Origin: an uncultured Bacteroidota bacterium
GTDB taxonomy: Bacteria > Bacteroidota > Bacteroidia > Chitinophagales > Chitinophagaceae
Direction: 5' to 3'
DNA length: 59,686 bases
NCBI GenBank assembly: GCA_903853805.1
Contig: CAINUN010000078.1
Span: 1 to 59,686 of the forward strand
The number at the start of each line of letters is the position of its first letter. The first letter of the stretch is position 1. Positions 17,413 to 26,536 of this stretch are shown one piece after another. A program made the position numbers and the translations under genes. The notes under the pieces are model-generated. The model was not told where the DNA came from. It saw only the letters and a program-made list of their open reading frames with translations, and ran no database searches.

Positions 17413-18237
17413 TTAATTTGATTTTATGAGTAGTTTTAATTTATATTCTTCTTCAGGACTTCCGAAATTACATCCTTGTGCATCTTGATAATAATCAAAA
17501 GAAGCGGTTTGATAGTTCCCACCTATATTAGATGAAAATTCGATAATTCCATAATTGTATTGAATGCAGTAATCTTGAATAATATTATTGTTGTTTGGAT
17601 TAATTAATTGATATCCTAGTTGAACGTCCTTATTGTTTTCTTTTAAAAAACAATCGGGCAACTCAAAATAATTACTAACAATGCCATTCATTAAGAAAAC
17701 AGTGGTATCTTCTGTAGAAATAACATTTGGATAGGCACCAACTAATTTAAAAAATTTAACTTCTATTGAATCAGGAATTGGTGTGTTATCTGAAAGATCT
17801 TTGTTATAAAAAATTCTTACTTTTACTTTTCCAGTTGTAGGTGCTTGTGCATTATTATCGCCAAAATTAAATAAAACAGTTGGCGACAAATTACTATTCA
17901 ATTGAATCACATAAATTTTATTAATACTCTTAAGTTTAATGCTACTATCCAAAATAGTAACAGAATCATTCCAAACTATTTTAACACGTGAATAATCCGA
18001 ATTGGTCAACTTTTTAGTGTATGATAAGATATTGTTTAAGGTCCCAGAAGAAGTATAGACTAGATCATTCCAAGTAGTATCATCTATTGAAATATCAAAA
18101 TTTGAATTCTGTACCGTAGTGAATGCATATAATTGATAGGATGTATTTAAGTCAGTTACTCCAATAAACTGTTCACTTTTGTTACAGGAAATAGTTAAAA
18201 CAAAAAGAAAAAAAACGAAGAGTCTTTTTAGATGCAT
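17413..18237 (-). CDS. Lipoprotein of unknown function in the receptor operon
   Basis: 274 residues with a lipoprotein signal peptide ending in LTISCNKS, so the acylated Cys is near residue 18. The mature protein is rich in Asn, Ser, Thr and beta strands and contains a PIPDSIEVKFF segment. I do not recognise a domain. It is co-transcribed with the T9SS protein (5-bp gap) and lies downstream of a strong hairpin, so its expression may be lower than that of the beta-helix gene before it. It is probably surface exposed. Confidence 0.75.
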   Translation of the reverse strand: MHLKRLFVFFLFVLTISCNKSEQFIGVTDLNTSYQLYAFTTVQNSNFDISIDDTTWNDLVYTSSGTLNNILSYTKKLTNSDYSRVKIVWNDSVTILDSSIKLKSINKIYVIQLNSNLSPTVLFNFGDNNAQAPTTGKVKVRIFYNKDLSDNTPIPDSIEVKFFKLVGAYPNVISTEDTTVFLMNGIVSNYFELPDCFLKENNKDVQLGYQLINPNNNNIIQDYCIQYNYGIIEFSSNIGGNYQTASFDYYQDAQGCNFGSPEEEYKLKLLIKSN

Positions 18238-18250
18238 ATTTATATATTTA

Positions 18251-18286
18251 AAAGATTGAGAATAGGAAAGCCTATTCTCAATCTTT
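18251..18286 (-). terminator. Intra-operon hairpin, probably a partial terminator
   Basis: A 16-bp perfect inverted repeat, AAAGATTGAGAATAGG (18251-18266) with its complement at 18271-18286, sits around a four-base loop. On the minus strand it is followed by TTTTAAATAT. It lies between the beta-helix gene and the two downstream surface genes, and could either attenuate them or stabilise the upstream mRNA. Confidence 0.75.
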
Positions 18287-18317
18287 AATTAAACTAAATT
18301 AAATTATTAGGTAAATA

Positions 18318-19760
18318 TTAAGGTGTGAAATCTACCCAACTTTCATAAAGCCAGTTGTCAGCACCATTACCAACACCACCTTTAAATTTAACAACTGAAA
18401 AACCTGATGTAGAACTTGCAGTTCCATCAAATTTAGCACCTGTAGTTACAGTAGCCCATTTTGGCTCTAAACCATTTGTAAGTGCGTTAGGATCAGTAGG
18501 GAATGGATTTACAAGGATACCTGTTGTAGCCGTTCCTGGGGTTCTTAAGTTACCATCAGCAGAAATCAAATCTTTATTACCAATAGTAGTAACTGCAGTA
18601 GCATTTGTCATATTCTTAGTAAATGCCATTGTTACATTATATCTCCAAGGATTTGCTCCGGCAGTAATGCCATTCATTGTTGCTATAGTACCGGTACTAG
18701 TCAAGTTAACAGATGTATCATAACCAATAATAATAGAATTTCTTACTACAAAAGCAGTATTTCTTCTCCACTGATGACCAAAGTATAAGTGCATGCTTTG
18801 AGCTGTAGCTTGATCTTTAGCACCTACCAATGTCAAGTTAGAAATATTTGGCTTAGTTTGTGGAGTAAGGCTAGAACCACTTGCATCATTATCTGACTCA
18901 ATACCATTAGGATTGGCAGAATATAAATTCGAAGCACCAGTAATTCCTGGAATTGAAGTTGAAATAACACCTACAAGGAATTGAAGTTGACCACGGAAAC
19001 CAAAATCAAAATCAAATTGGTCATCATTATTAGCATAAGAAATCAAGTGGTCACCGTTTACACGACCACCAAACCACTCATATCCATCATCTGCACCATA
19101 GATAACTTCGATGTGTGTAAGTAACGTACCTGCACCAACACCACCACAAGTTAATCCGTTTAACTCGTTGTTTGGAGCGATAGCAGCGCCAGCATACTCA
19201 ATTCTAGTATATTGAACGATACCAGAATTGTCGCCATCAGTTGTTATGTTACCAGGGTTACCATAATGAATATCAATTCCAGCAGGAACAGATGCACCAT
19301 TGATACCTTCAATTTGTTGACGAGTAGTTTGGTTAATTCCTGCATTGCCAAGAAGTACTAATCCACCCCAATCGCCTGGAGTAGCATTTGGATAAGTCTG
19401 AGCAGTCATGATGATTGGCTTAGAAGCGGTACCCATTGCATAAATTCTACCACCAGCAGTTACAATGATTGCAGTTGCCTCACTTGGTGTTTGTTTTTTT
19501 ACACCTTCAATTCTAGTTCCTGCTTGGATCCAAAGAACGGCTCCGCTGTCAACATACAACTTAGAATCAAGTTTGTAAGTAGTATCACTCCACAACTTAA
19601 GAGTGTCACCAGTGTTAACTACGCCACCAATTGTCTTGTTACCAAGAGTGGTGGTTTTACCTAATGGTTGCAAATTCCTATTTCCTAGGATTTGGCTTTC
19701 TTTTTGGCACGAAGCAGCAATTATTGCTACTGCTGAAAGTGCTAAACCGATTTTTTTCAT
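18318..19760 (-). CDS. Surface beta-helix lipoprotein paired with TonB receptor 1
   Basis: 480 residues: a lipoprotein signal peptide ending in IIAASCQKE, then a right-handed parallel beta-helix. It is clearly homologous to the T9SS protein at 32942-34795; shared motifs are GDWGGL/V, a conserved NNE(L/I)NGLT segment and (Y/S)EWFGG. Unlike that paralogue it has no T9SS domain and is anchored by lipid instead. The gene is 31 bp after TonB receptor 1. Both paralogues therefore travel with a receptor, so the protein is probably a surface ligand-binding or processing partner. The ligand is unknown; phosphate compounds are suggested by context. Confidence 0.85.
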   Translation of the reverse strand: MKKIGLALSAVAIIAASCQKESQILGNRNLQPLGKTTTLGNKTIGGVVNTGDTLKLWSDTTYKLDSKLYVDSGAVLWIQAGTRIEGVKKQTPSEATAIIVTAGGRIYAMGTASKPIIMTAQTYPNATPGDWGGLVLLGNAGINQTTRQQIEGINGASVPAGIDIHYGNPGNITTDGDNSGIVQYTRIEYAGAAIAPNNELNGLTCGGVGAGTLLTHIEVIYGADDGYEWFGGRVNGDHLISYANNDDQFDFDFGFRGQLQFLVGVISTSIPGITGASNLYSANPNGIESDNDASGSSLTPQTKPNISNLTLVGAKDQATAQSMHLYFGHQWRRNTAFVVRNSIIIGYDTSVNLTSTGTIATMNGITAGANPWRYNVTMAFTKNMTNATAVTTIGNKDLISADGNLRTPGTATTGILVNPFPTDPNALTNGLEPKWATVTTGAKFDGTASSTSGFSVVKFKGGVGNGADNWLYESWVDFTP

Positions 19761-19791
19761 TTTTGAAAATTGATTTAATTGTTAAAAAAAA

Positions 19792-22731
19792 TTATAGTTT
19801 TACATTTATAGAAATACCAATGTTGGTTCCTCTAACTATTTTACTTCTAACTACATCTTTCGATGAATTATAATTATTTCCTTTAGGATCTTGATTATCG
19901 CTAATAATTTGTGTTTTATCTGAAGTTACACCTGCATTTTGATAGATAATATAAGGCTGATTGAGTAGGTCACTAACATTGAGCTTTATATCTACGTTTT
20001 TAAAACGGTAATACAATTGAGCATCTATCAAATCTCTAGGATTTTCATATTGATCGTCAAATGACTCTGGTCCTCCAATCATTAATCTTGGTCCTATCCT
20101 ATTATATGAAACTTGAAATCCTGCAATAGAACCATCATAACCTAAAGAAGAATTGATAATGTATGGGGATAAACCCTGAGGTGGTCTGCTTCTTACTTCA
20201 CTTTTCCTTAAATCATTAGGGTTCAAGCCGCTAGAAATGGATATCAATGATTCAATATCGTATTTAACAGTGGAGATCATGTAGGATAGATTAGCACCGA
20301 AATACATATTTTTCAATACAGTGCTATTCTTATTGATAAATGCTAATTGCTTACGATATTCTGCTTCAAATCCATAATTTTTAGAGTAATCAAGATTGAA
20401 GAAATAATTAATGGCAGCATCTGAAGCAACTATTTGTAGTAACTCAACAGGATTTAAAAACTTTTTATAGAAAGCAGAAAAGGAAAGCACCTCTCCTGGA
20501 TTTGGGTATAACTCATAGCGCAAATCAATATTATCTACTTTAGTATCTTTCAATCCGGTAATACCTTCAACAACAACATAATCGTAAAAATCAAAATAGC
20601 TAAAAGCAGAACGCTCTCTAAAATCAGGACGCGCAATTGTTTTCGAATAGGCAAATCTTAAATTAGATTTAGCATTGATGCTGTAAACAGTGTTAATGGA
20701 TGGGAAAAAATCGAATGAATTATAATCTTTAGCTTTATATACAATCGTAGGATTGTTAAATGTATCTTTATCAAAAACATAAGTACTAACATTCATATTA
20801 TTCGATTCAAATCTTAGACCATAAATAATTCTAAATGATTTGAATAATTTTACATCATGCATAATATAGGCTGCATGAAGGTTTTGAATTCCATTATAAC
20901 CATCCGGTTTTGTTTGAAATGAAGGACCTACATATTTGTAATACAAACCATGTTGTGACAAATATTGTTCTGAGCCAATAAAATAATCGGGTCTGTTATA
21001 CAAATCATCTGAAAGTTGAGTTTGTGGCGTAAACATCAGTTTCATCCCTTGAAAGGTGAATTTTGTATTTCTATTCATGGTCTGAAAACCAAACTTTAAT
21101 TTGTTTTCTACATTCGAAATAGTAAATGTTTTTTGCAAATAGATTGAAGCGTTATACCTGGTTTCTTTAAGTTGTGCGTTCATTAGGGATAATCCGCCAC
21201 CTCCGCCAAAAGAAAAAGAGCCGGAACTTTCAGAGAGACCATAGTTTCCTTTTTCTTCATTGGCGTTTCTCATATCTGGCTCATTTCTCAACAAGGATGA
21301 CCTGTCAACGCTCCAACCCAACTTTATTTTCCTTGAGTTAAATACATGTTCCCCGTCAATTTTATTTTGGAGTAATGTACTTTTAGTAATTGCATCAGTA
21401 TATGAATTTAAATTACTGGTTTGTCCTTGAAGCACACCGCTTAATACCTGAGTGGTGTGGTAAAATTTATCATTCAATAAATTTTTAAAAGAAATTTTAT
21501 GATTTGGATTCTGGTAGGTAAGGTTTAATATGAAAGATTTATTGGTGTTTTGGTCATACTTTTTTCCTGTTAAATCATAATGAGAAATGCGAAAAATAGA
21601 CTTATCATACTCCGCTTCATCATGTCTTACAGAACCTGAAAAAATTACCCCTATTTTACTGTATTTTTCTAATTTATATACATTAGCATAAGTTAATTGA
21701 TATTGTTGGGTAGGGTTATATTTATATTGGTATAAGCCCCAGTTATTAGGTATTTTCTTATCGTAATCAGTTATTTTAGAAAAATCCTGTGATAATATAT
21801 TAGTTCTATATGCATTGTCATCCCAAGAATCTTTCCACCAAGTCCTATTTTTGCTTACTATCCCAAAAACCTCATTATCACCCCTTTTTAAGGATACAAT
21901 ATTATTATTCAAACTTTGGGTATTGACACCAAATCCAGTAGAGAAATATACATTTTTTTGTTCCGGAATATCTTTGGTTTGAATTTGAACCACTCCTCCA
22001 GCAAATTCTCCTGGTAAATCTGGAGTAGCAGTCTTATTTATGATTACATTATCAATCAATCCTGAAGGAATTAAATCGAAAGAGAAATTTCTTCTGTTTG
22101 GCTCTGTACTGGGAAGTGAAGAATTATTCAACATGATATTATTATACCTGTCTGACATTCCTCTTATTACTACAAATTTGTTATCTTGAATTGATAGACC
22201 ATTAATTCTTTTTAATACCTGAGCAACATTATTATCTGGTGTTTTTTTCATTTGTTCAGCACTTATACCATCAGAAACTGCTGAACTATTTTTTTGCATA
22301 TTTAATAACCCTTCTGCAGAAGCTTTATTATAAGATGATGTTATAACAACTTCTTGAAGCTTATTATGTTTTGCTTCACTTAAAACAACATTGATATTTG
22401 ATTGTTGACTAAGATTAACTTGAATGTCAGTAATAATTTTTGGTGAAAAGCCTATACTGTTAAACTTCAACGAATATTTACCAGTAGGTAATGTCATTTC
22501 AAATTTACCATCACCATCTGATACGGCACCTAATGAATTATTATCTACAACTGTTATTACAACTCCTGGTAATTCAGCATTAGACTCATCAAAAATTTTT
22601 CCAATTATCTTACCATTTGATTGCTGAGCATTTAACTGAACAACAAATAATGAACATAATAATACTAAAAGTAAATAATACTTTGTTTCTGTTTTGATAA
22701 TTTTATTAGTAGTGTGTAAACCTGAACTCAT
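19792..22731 (-). CDS. TonB-dependent receptor 1, in the putative Pho regulon
   Basis: About 980 residues from ATG 22731 (MSSGLHTTN), which places the signal peptide LLLVLLCSLFVVQLNA at a normal distance; an ATG at 22776 would add 15 residues. A carboxypeptidase-regulatory-like domain (about 40-125) precedes the plug. The plug has RGMSDRYNNIMLN and FDLIPSGLIDNV..KTATPDLPGEFAGG, the subfamily motif also found in receptor 2 at 30.0 kb. A large beta-barrel ends the protein. It should import a phosphorylated or phosphate-bearing nutrient if the 11-bp arrays upstream are Pho boxes. It heads a four-gene operon. Confidence 0.9.
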   Translation of the reverse strand: MSSGLHTTNKIIKTETKYYLLLVLLCSLFVVQLNAQQSNGKIIGKIFDESNAELPGVVITVVDNNSLGAVSDGDGKFEMTLPTGKYSLKFNSIGFSPKIITDIQVNLSQQSNINVVLSEAKHNKLQEVVITSSYNKASAEGLLNMQKNSSAVSDGISAEQMKKTPDNNVAQVLKRINGLSIQDNKFVVIRGMSDRYNNIMLNNSSLPSTEPNRRNFSFDLIPSGLIDNVIINKTATPDLPGEFAGGVVQIQTKDIPEQKNVYFSTGFGVNTQSLNNNIVSLKRGDNEVFGIVSKNRTWWKDSWDDNAYRTNILSQDFSKITDYDKKIPNNWGLYQYKYNPTQQYQLTYANVYKLEKYSKIGVIFSGSVRHDEAEYDKSIFRISHYDLTGKKYDQNTNKSFILNLTYQNPNHKISFKNLLNDKFYHTTQVLSGVLQGQTSNLNSYTDAITKSTLLQNKIDGEHVFNSRKIKLGWSVDRSSLLRNEPDMRNANEEKGNYGLSESSGSFSFGGGGGLSLMNAQLKETRYNASIYLQKTFTISNVENKLKFGFQTMNRNTKFTFQGMKLMFTPQTQLSDDLYNRPDYFIGSEQYLSQHGLYYKYVGPSFQTKPDGYNGIQNLHAAYIMHDVKLFKSFRIIYGLRFESNNMNVSTYVFDKDTFNNPTIVYKAKDYNSFDFFPSINTVYSINAKSNLRFAYSKTIARPDFRERSAFSYFDFYDYVVVEGITGLKDTKVDNIDLRYELYPNPGEVLSFSAFYKKFLNPVELLQIVASDAAINYFFNLDYSKNYGFEAEYRKQLAFINKNSTVLKNMYFGANLSYMISTVKYDIESLISISSGLNPNDLRKSEVRSRPPQGLSPYIINSSLGYDGSIAGFQVSYNRIGPRLMIGGPESFDDQYENPRDLIDAQLYYRFKNVDIKLNVSDLLNQPYIIYQNAGVTSDKTQIISDNQDPKGNNYNSSKDVVRSKIVRGTNIGISINVKL

Positions 22732-22783
22732 TAAATGTCGAGTAGAATATTTATGCAAATGTCTTTTCAAAAGCACTTTTACT

Positions 22784-22845
22784 CGTTAATCAATGATTAC
22801 TGTTAGGTTCTTAATTTGTTACCAAATTATTTCTATAATGTTAAG
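22784..22845 (-). promoter_or_regulatory. Six-copy 11-bp-spaced half-site array (putative Pho box) before receptor 1
   Basis: On the minus strand six 7-bp units follow each other exactly every 11 bp: CTTAACA (22839-22845), AGAAATA (22828-22834), GGTAACA (22817-22823), AAGAACC (22806-22812), AGTAATC (22795-22801) and ATTAACG (22784-22790). Bases 4-6 are always AAC or AAT. The array ends 53 bp before the chosen start codon. The spacing is that of PhoB/PhoP binding sites. Confidence 0.65.
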
Positions 22846-22920
22846 TAAATAACCTAATTGATTTGAAAATTACTGGAATTATTTCTACATAAACTAAATA
22901 CCAGCTTGCGTTTCATAAAA

Positions 22921-22959
22921 TTATAAAGGGCTTTTTTTTTGAAAAAAGCCCTTTATAAT
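22921..22959 (-). terminator. Terminator of the polyphosphate kinase gene
   Basis: A long inverted repeat: TTATAAAGGGC followed by a T-tract, then an A-tract and GCCCTTTATAA. It forms a stem of about 17 bp just after the ppk1 stop at 22975. Confidence 0.9.
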
Positions 22960-22974
22960 GAAAAAATATTGTCA

Positions 22975-25026
22975 TTAACTATTTAAATACTTCATCACTT
23001 CCACCTGCGATCTAAATTTCTTTTTGTTATCATCTGTACGATAATGATTCTTCAATTGATGATCGAGCACACGCGCTTTTACGTTGTCGCGCAGTTGAAT
23101 ATGGAGGATGTCTTTGATTTGGTGTATCAAAGCCTTGTTTTGAATTGGGCAAGTAGCTTCCACTCGGTGGTCGAGATTGCGCACCATCCAATCTGCCGAA
23201 GAGATAAACATTTGTTCCGTTCCACCGTGATGAAAATAAAACACCCTGCCATGTTCGAGGTATTCATCCACAATGCTAATGGCATTGATATGGTGTTTCA
23301 TTTTAGGTAATTCGGTCACCATACAGAAAACACCCCGCACAATAAGGTACACTTTTACACCATGACTTGCTGCTTCATATAATTGTTCAATCAACGTTTC
23401 ATCTGAAAGCGAATTCATCTTCAAAATCATCTCGGCATGCTTCTTCTTTTTTGCCTGTTTGATTTCAAAAGCTATCAAATCCATCATTGTATTTCGCAAA
23501 TGATGAGGGCAAGTAATAATTTGTTTGCATTGATTGATAAGCGCTTCGTTTTCGGATGGTTTTTCTAGATACTTGAACAGGTTTTCAGCATCAGCCATGA
23601 TTGCGGCATTGGAAGTAAGCAAACAATAATCAGAATATACTTTAGATGTCTTTTCATTAAGATTACCCGTACTTATGAAACCATATTTCTTACTTCTATT
23701 GGCTACTTTCTTTTTAATGACGCAGATTTTTGCATGTACTTTTTTATCAGGAATTCCGAGTAACACATTAATGCCTTCCTCTTCAAGAATGCGTTTCCAA
23801 CCAAGATTAGCTTCCTCATCAAAACGTGCCCTAAGTTCTAGCATCACCGTCACTTGTTTACCATTACGAGCGGCATTAATCAAGGCATTCATCACTTTTG
23901 AATTGGATGCAAGACGGTAAGCCATGATTTGAATTGACAAAACAGTATCGTCCATCGCTGCTTCACGCAGCATATCAATAATAGCGTCAAAAGAATGATA
24001 AGGGAAACAGAGCAACACGTCTTTTTTCAACACCACATCGGTTACACGGTGCGTGGTTTTAAGGTCAGGATGAACGATGATTTTGCGTTCCGATTTTTTG
24101 GAAGGAACCACATCAGGGAAATCCATAAAATCTCGGAAGTTGTGAATGCGCTTGCCAGGAATGAAGTTGTCTTTGTTTTGCAGATTTAAACGTTTGGTGA
24201 GGTAGTTCAACAAACGAACATCCATTTCACAATCATAGACCAAGCGCACTGTTTTTCCTTTCTTGCGTTTCTTTAAACCGGCTTCAATTTTTTGAATCAA
24301 ATCGGTATTGATATCGTTATCAAGATTGATTTCAGCATCGCGTGTCACTTTAAAAATCCAGGACTCAAACAGATCGAAATCCATGTGAGCAAAAATGTGT
24401 TTCAAGTTATACCGAATCACATCTTCAAGCAAGATGAGGTTTATTTGATTGCCCGAAGAAGGCAACAATACAAACCGCGTCAATACTTTGGTAGGGATTT
24501 CTAGGACTGCATATTTCTGTTGGTAAGCATCCGTAGAAGAACTCATCAACACAGCAAGGTAAATTGATTTATCGCGCAGGTTAGGAAACTGAGGAATGCT
24601 TTCAATCATCAAAGGAATAATGTTGCCCCGAACTTCAGAATCAAAATAACTGCGCACAAATCTTTGCTGTGTTAGCGTCAGTTGGCTTTCTGTTTTGATG
24701 AATACTTGGTTCTTTTTCAGTTCAACCACTATTTCATTCCAAATCCTATTGAACTCATTTTGTTGCAACAAAACTATTTGTTGAATTTGGTCCATGATTT
24801 TCTTAGGATTTTTCTCCAAGTGCATTTTTAAGTCTGCCTTTTTCCCAAACTCAATCATCCTTGAAAGAGTAGCCACTCTCACTCTAAAAAACTCATCCAA
24901 ATTATTGGAAAAAATACCGAGGAAGCGAATACGTTCTTTTAAAGGGTTTGACTTATCTGCTGCTTCCTGCAACACCCTTGCATTGAAAGACAACCAACTA
25001 ATATCGCGAACAATAAATTTCTTCAT
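22975..25026 (-). CDS. ppk1: Polyphosphate kinase 1
   Basis: 683 residues, full length for PPK1. The N-terminal domain begins RDISWLSFNARVLQEA and has the FLGIFSNNLDEFFRVR motif. The two phospholipase D-like domains contain the histidine sites KVHAKICV (near residue 430, the expected autophosphorylated His) and EHGRVFYFHHGG (near 592). It reversibly makes polyphosphate from ATP at the inner membrane. In many bacteria it belongs to the Pho regulon. Here its upstream region carries three 11-bp-spaced TAAC-type half-sites, and the neighbours are receptor 1 and an orphan PstS. No ppx gene is in the window. Confidence 0.95.
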   Translation of the reverse strand: MKKFIVRDISWLSFNARVLQEAADKSNPLKERIRFLGIFSNNLDEFFRVRVATLSRMIEFGKKADLKMHLEKNPKKIMDQIQQIVLLQQNEFNRIWNEIVVELKKNQVFIKTESQLTLTQQRFVRSYFDSEVRGNIIPLMIESIPQFPNLRDKSIYLAVLMSSSTDAYQQKYAVLEIPTKVLTRFVLLPSSGNQINLILLEDVIRYNLKHIFAHMDFDLFESWIFKVTRDAEINLDNDINTDLIQKIEAGLKKRKKGKTVRLVYDCEMDVRLLNYLTKRLNLQNKDNFIPGKRIHNFRDFMDFPDVVPSKKSERKIIVHPDLKTTHRVTDVVLKKDVLLCFPYHSFDAIIDMLREAAMDDTVLSIQIMAYRLASNSKVMNALINAARNGKQVTVMLELRARFDEEANLGWKRILEEEGINVLLGIPDKKVHAKICVIKKKVANRSKKYGFISTGNLNEKTSKVYSDYCLLTSNAAIMADAENLFKYLEKPSENEALINQCKQIITCPHHLRNTMMDLIAFEIKQAKKKKHAEMILKMNSLSDETLIEQLYEAASHGVKVYLIVRGVFCMVTELPKMKHHINAISIVDEYLEHGRVFYFHHGGTEQMFISSADWMVRNLDHRVEATCPIQNKALIHQIKDILHIQLRDNVKARVLDHQLKNHYRTDDNKKKFRSQVEVMKYLNS

Positions 25027-25075
25027 AATTGCCTTCGCAAGTTAATTGTAGTTTACGAAATCTATGCTTCTTTTA

Positions 25076-25104
25076 CATTATGTTTTGGTTAAGTTATTGT
25101 TACA
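25076..25104 (-). promoter_or_regulatory. Three-copy 11-bp-spaced array (putative Pho box) before ppk1
   Basis: On the minus strand the units are TGTAACA (25098-25104), CTTAACC (25087-25093) and CATAATG (25076-25082), each separated by four bases. CTTAACC equals the half-site type described for cyanobacterial Pho boxes. The array is 50 bp upstream of the ppk1 start. Confidence 0.6.
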
Positions 25105-25156
25105 TTATCAACAGTTTTTTAGCACTATGAAGTAGGCTAAGTTTGTATTTTCAAGG

Positions 25157-25218
25157 TTTAACTTAGGGGTAATAATTACTTAAGTTAATTGTAACTATTA
25201 GTTTATTCTTTTGCAACT
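25157..25218 (+). promoter_or_regulatory. Six-unit 11-bp-spaced array (putative Pho box) facing the plus strand
   Basis: Units at exact 11-bp steps are TTTAACT (25157), GGTAATA (25168), CTTAAGT (25179), TGTAACT (25190), GTTTATT (25201, weak) and TGCAACT (25212). Orientation is toward the secreted haem-motif gene at 25371, opposite to the ppk1 array 50 bp away. Transcription would start near 25250 and run through a terminator-like hairpin before the gene. Confidence 0.6.
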
Positions 25219-25329
25219 GTAAATAAAACATTGTTCAAAATATTCATTTTTTGCAAGGTATGGTTTACATTCTGAAAACTACTAATCCATTCATCGTGAA
25301 AAAACATACCCTGTTATGTTAAAAATATT

Positions 25330-25353
25330 GTCCTGTTTCTACAGGACTTTTTT
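25330..25353 (+). terminator. Terminator-like hairpin in the leader, 17 bp before a start codon
   Basis: A 7-bp perfect stem, GTCCTGT (25330-25336) with ACAGGAC (25341-25347), has loop TTCT and a T6 tract (25348-25353). No plus-strand gene precedes it for over 25 kb, so it ends either a small RNA or a leader transcript starting near 25250. A second CCTGT copy at 25309-25313, inside a weaker hairpin AACATA/TATGTT, could compete for ACAGG and act as an antiterminator. That part is inference. Confidence 0.65.
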
Positions 25354-25370
25354 ATTAAAACTATAATAAC

Positions 25371-26228
25371 ATGAAAAGAAAAACCATTCAATGTGTTCTT
25401 GGAATTTGCATTTCAATTGTGTTCCTTTCAAACAGTGCTGGTCCGGCCTATAACAATCCATTTGGAAATTATACAGGATCACCAGGAACAATTGGCACTT
25501 GTGATGATTGTCATGGTGGGAATGGTTCAACAACAGACGCAGTCATAACTATTACTGATAAACAAACGGGGCAAATTGTTAACAACAATCAATATGATCC
25601 CAATAAAACCTATCTAGTAAATATCACAGGAATCAATACGAGTAATTTAATAAAATATGGGTTTCAGAGCATTGTTCTTTCTAATAATGATACTTCAGTA
25701 GGCAATATTTTTCCAACAATGAATTTTACAGCGTTAAGAAATTTAAATAACGACAAAAAACTAATTGAACAAACACAAACATTAGTTGCTAATTCACCTA
25801 ATAATCTTTCTGCATATTATGAATGGACAGCTCCACCTCAAGGTACTGGAAATATCAAATTTTACGCAGTAGTCAATGCCGTCAATGGAAATGGTGATAA
25901 ATTTGGTGATAATGCCAATTGCAACCCAACAATTTTATCATTATCTGAAAGCACTTCATCTATTATTTCTGAAGAAAAAGATTTAATTATAAAAATACAT
26001 CCAAACCCTTCTAATGGATTAGTCTACATAAATCTAAATCATAAAAACACGATTTTAAACAACGTTTTCATATATGACTTAAACGGAATGCTATTGAAAA
26101 TAATTGACACGCAAAATAATAAAACTGATTGTTTCAAGATTGATATCGTGGATTTACCAATAGGCTACTATTTTGTGGTTGCGAATTTCTTTAGCTCTAA
26201 AAAGATCTTTACAATATTAAAAAATTAA
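25371..26228 (+). CDS. Secreted protein with CxxCH motif (choice-of-anchor V-like) and T9SS sorting domain
   Basis: 285 residues: a signal peptide (CVLGICISIVFLSNSAG), then GSPG followed by TCDDCHGGNG near residues 44-53, which is a c-type haem-like CxxCH. A beta-sandwich of the choice-of-anchor V/reeler-like type and a C-terminal T9SS sorting domain starting IHPNPSNGLVYINL follow. It should be exported and surface attached. An array of 11-bp-spaced half-sites lies upstream, so it may be induced with the phosphate genes. The haem motif could also simply be a structural cysteine pair. Confidence 0.8.
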   Translation: MKRKTIQCVLGICISIVFLSNSAGPAYNNPFGNYTGSPGTIGTCDDCHGGNGSTTDAVITITDKQTGQIVNNNQYDPNKTYLVNITGINTSNLIKYGFQSIVLSNNDTSVGNIFPTMNFTALRNLNNDKKLIEQTQTLVANSPNNLSAYYEWTAPPQGTGNIKFYAVVNAVNGNGDKFGDNANCNPTILSLSESTSSIISEEKDLIIKIHPNPSNGLVYINLNHKNTILNNVFIYDLNGMLLKIIDTQNNKTDCFKIDIVDLPIGYYFVVANFFSSKKIFTILKN

Positions 26229-26536
26229 CGCCACAAATGTCTTATAAACACTATTTGCCTAGTTAATTTAAGAATAGAAAAATCGTCAACCCAATTTTCT
26301 AATTTTACATAATTCCGATTAAATTTAAATTTCAAACTAATGGTAAACCATATTAATAAAAATGGAGATAACGCAGTGAATTAATAAGGAGATTATAGTT
26401 GCATTTGAAGTAATAGCACTAAGGCTTGAACAAAGAATGAATATATTACATTATCAGAAAACAGTCAAAGAAGAAACTGCTTGCTGAAAATAAATGGTAA
26501 AATAGTCATTAAATACAAATAACCTTATCGGCTTTT
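26229..26536. other. Intergenic, nothing clear
   Basis: AT-rich sequence between convergent genes. I see no strong terminator and no supported ORF. Confidence 0.4.
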
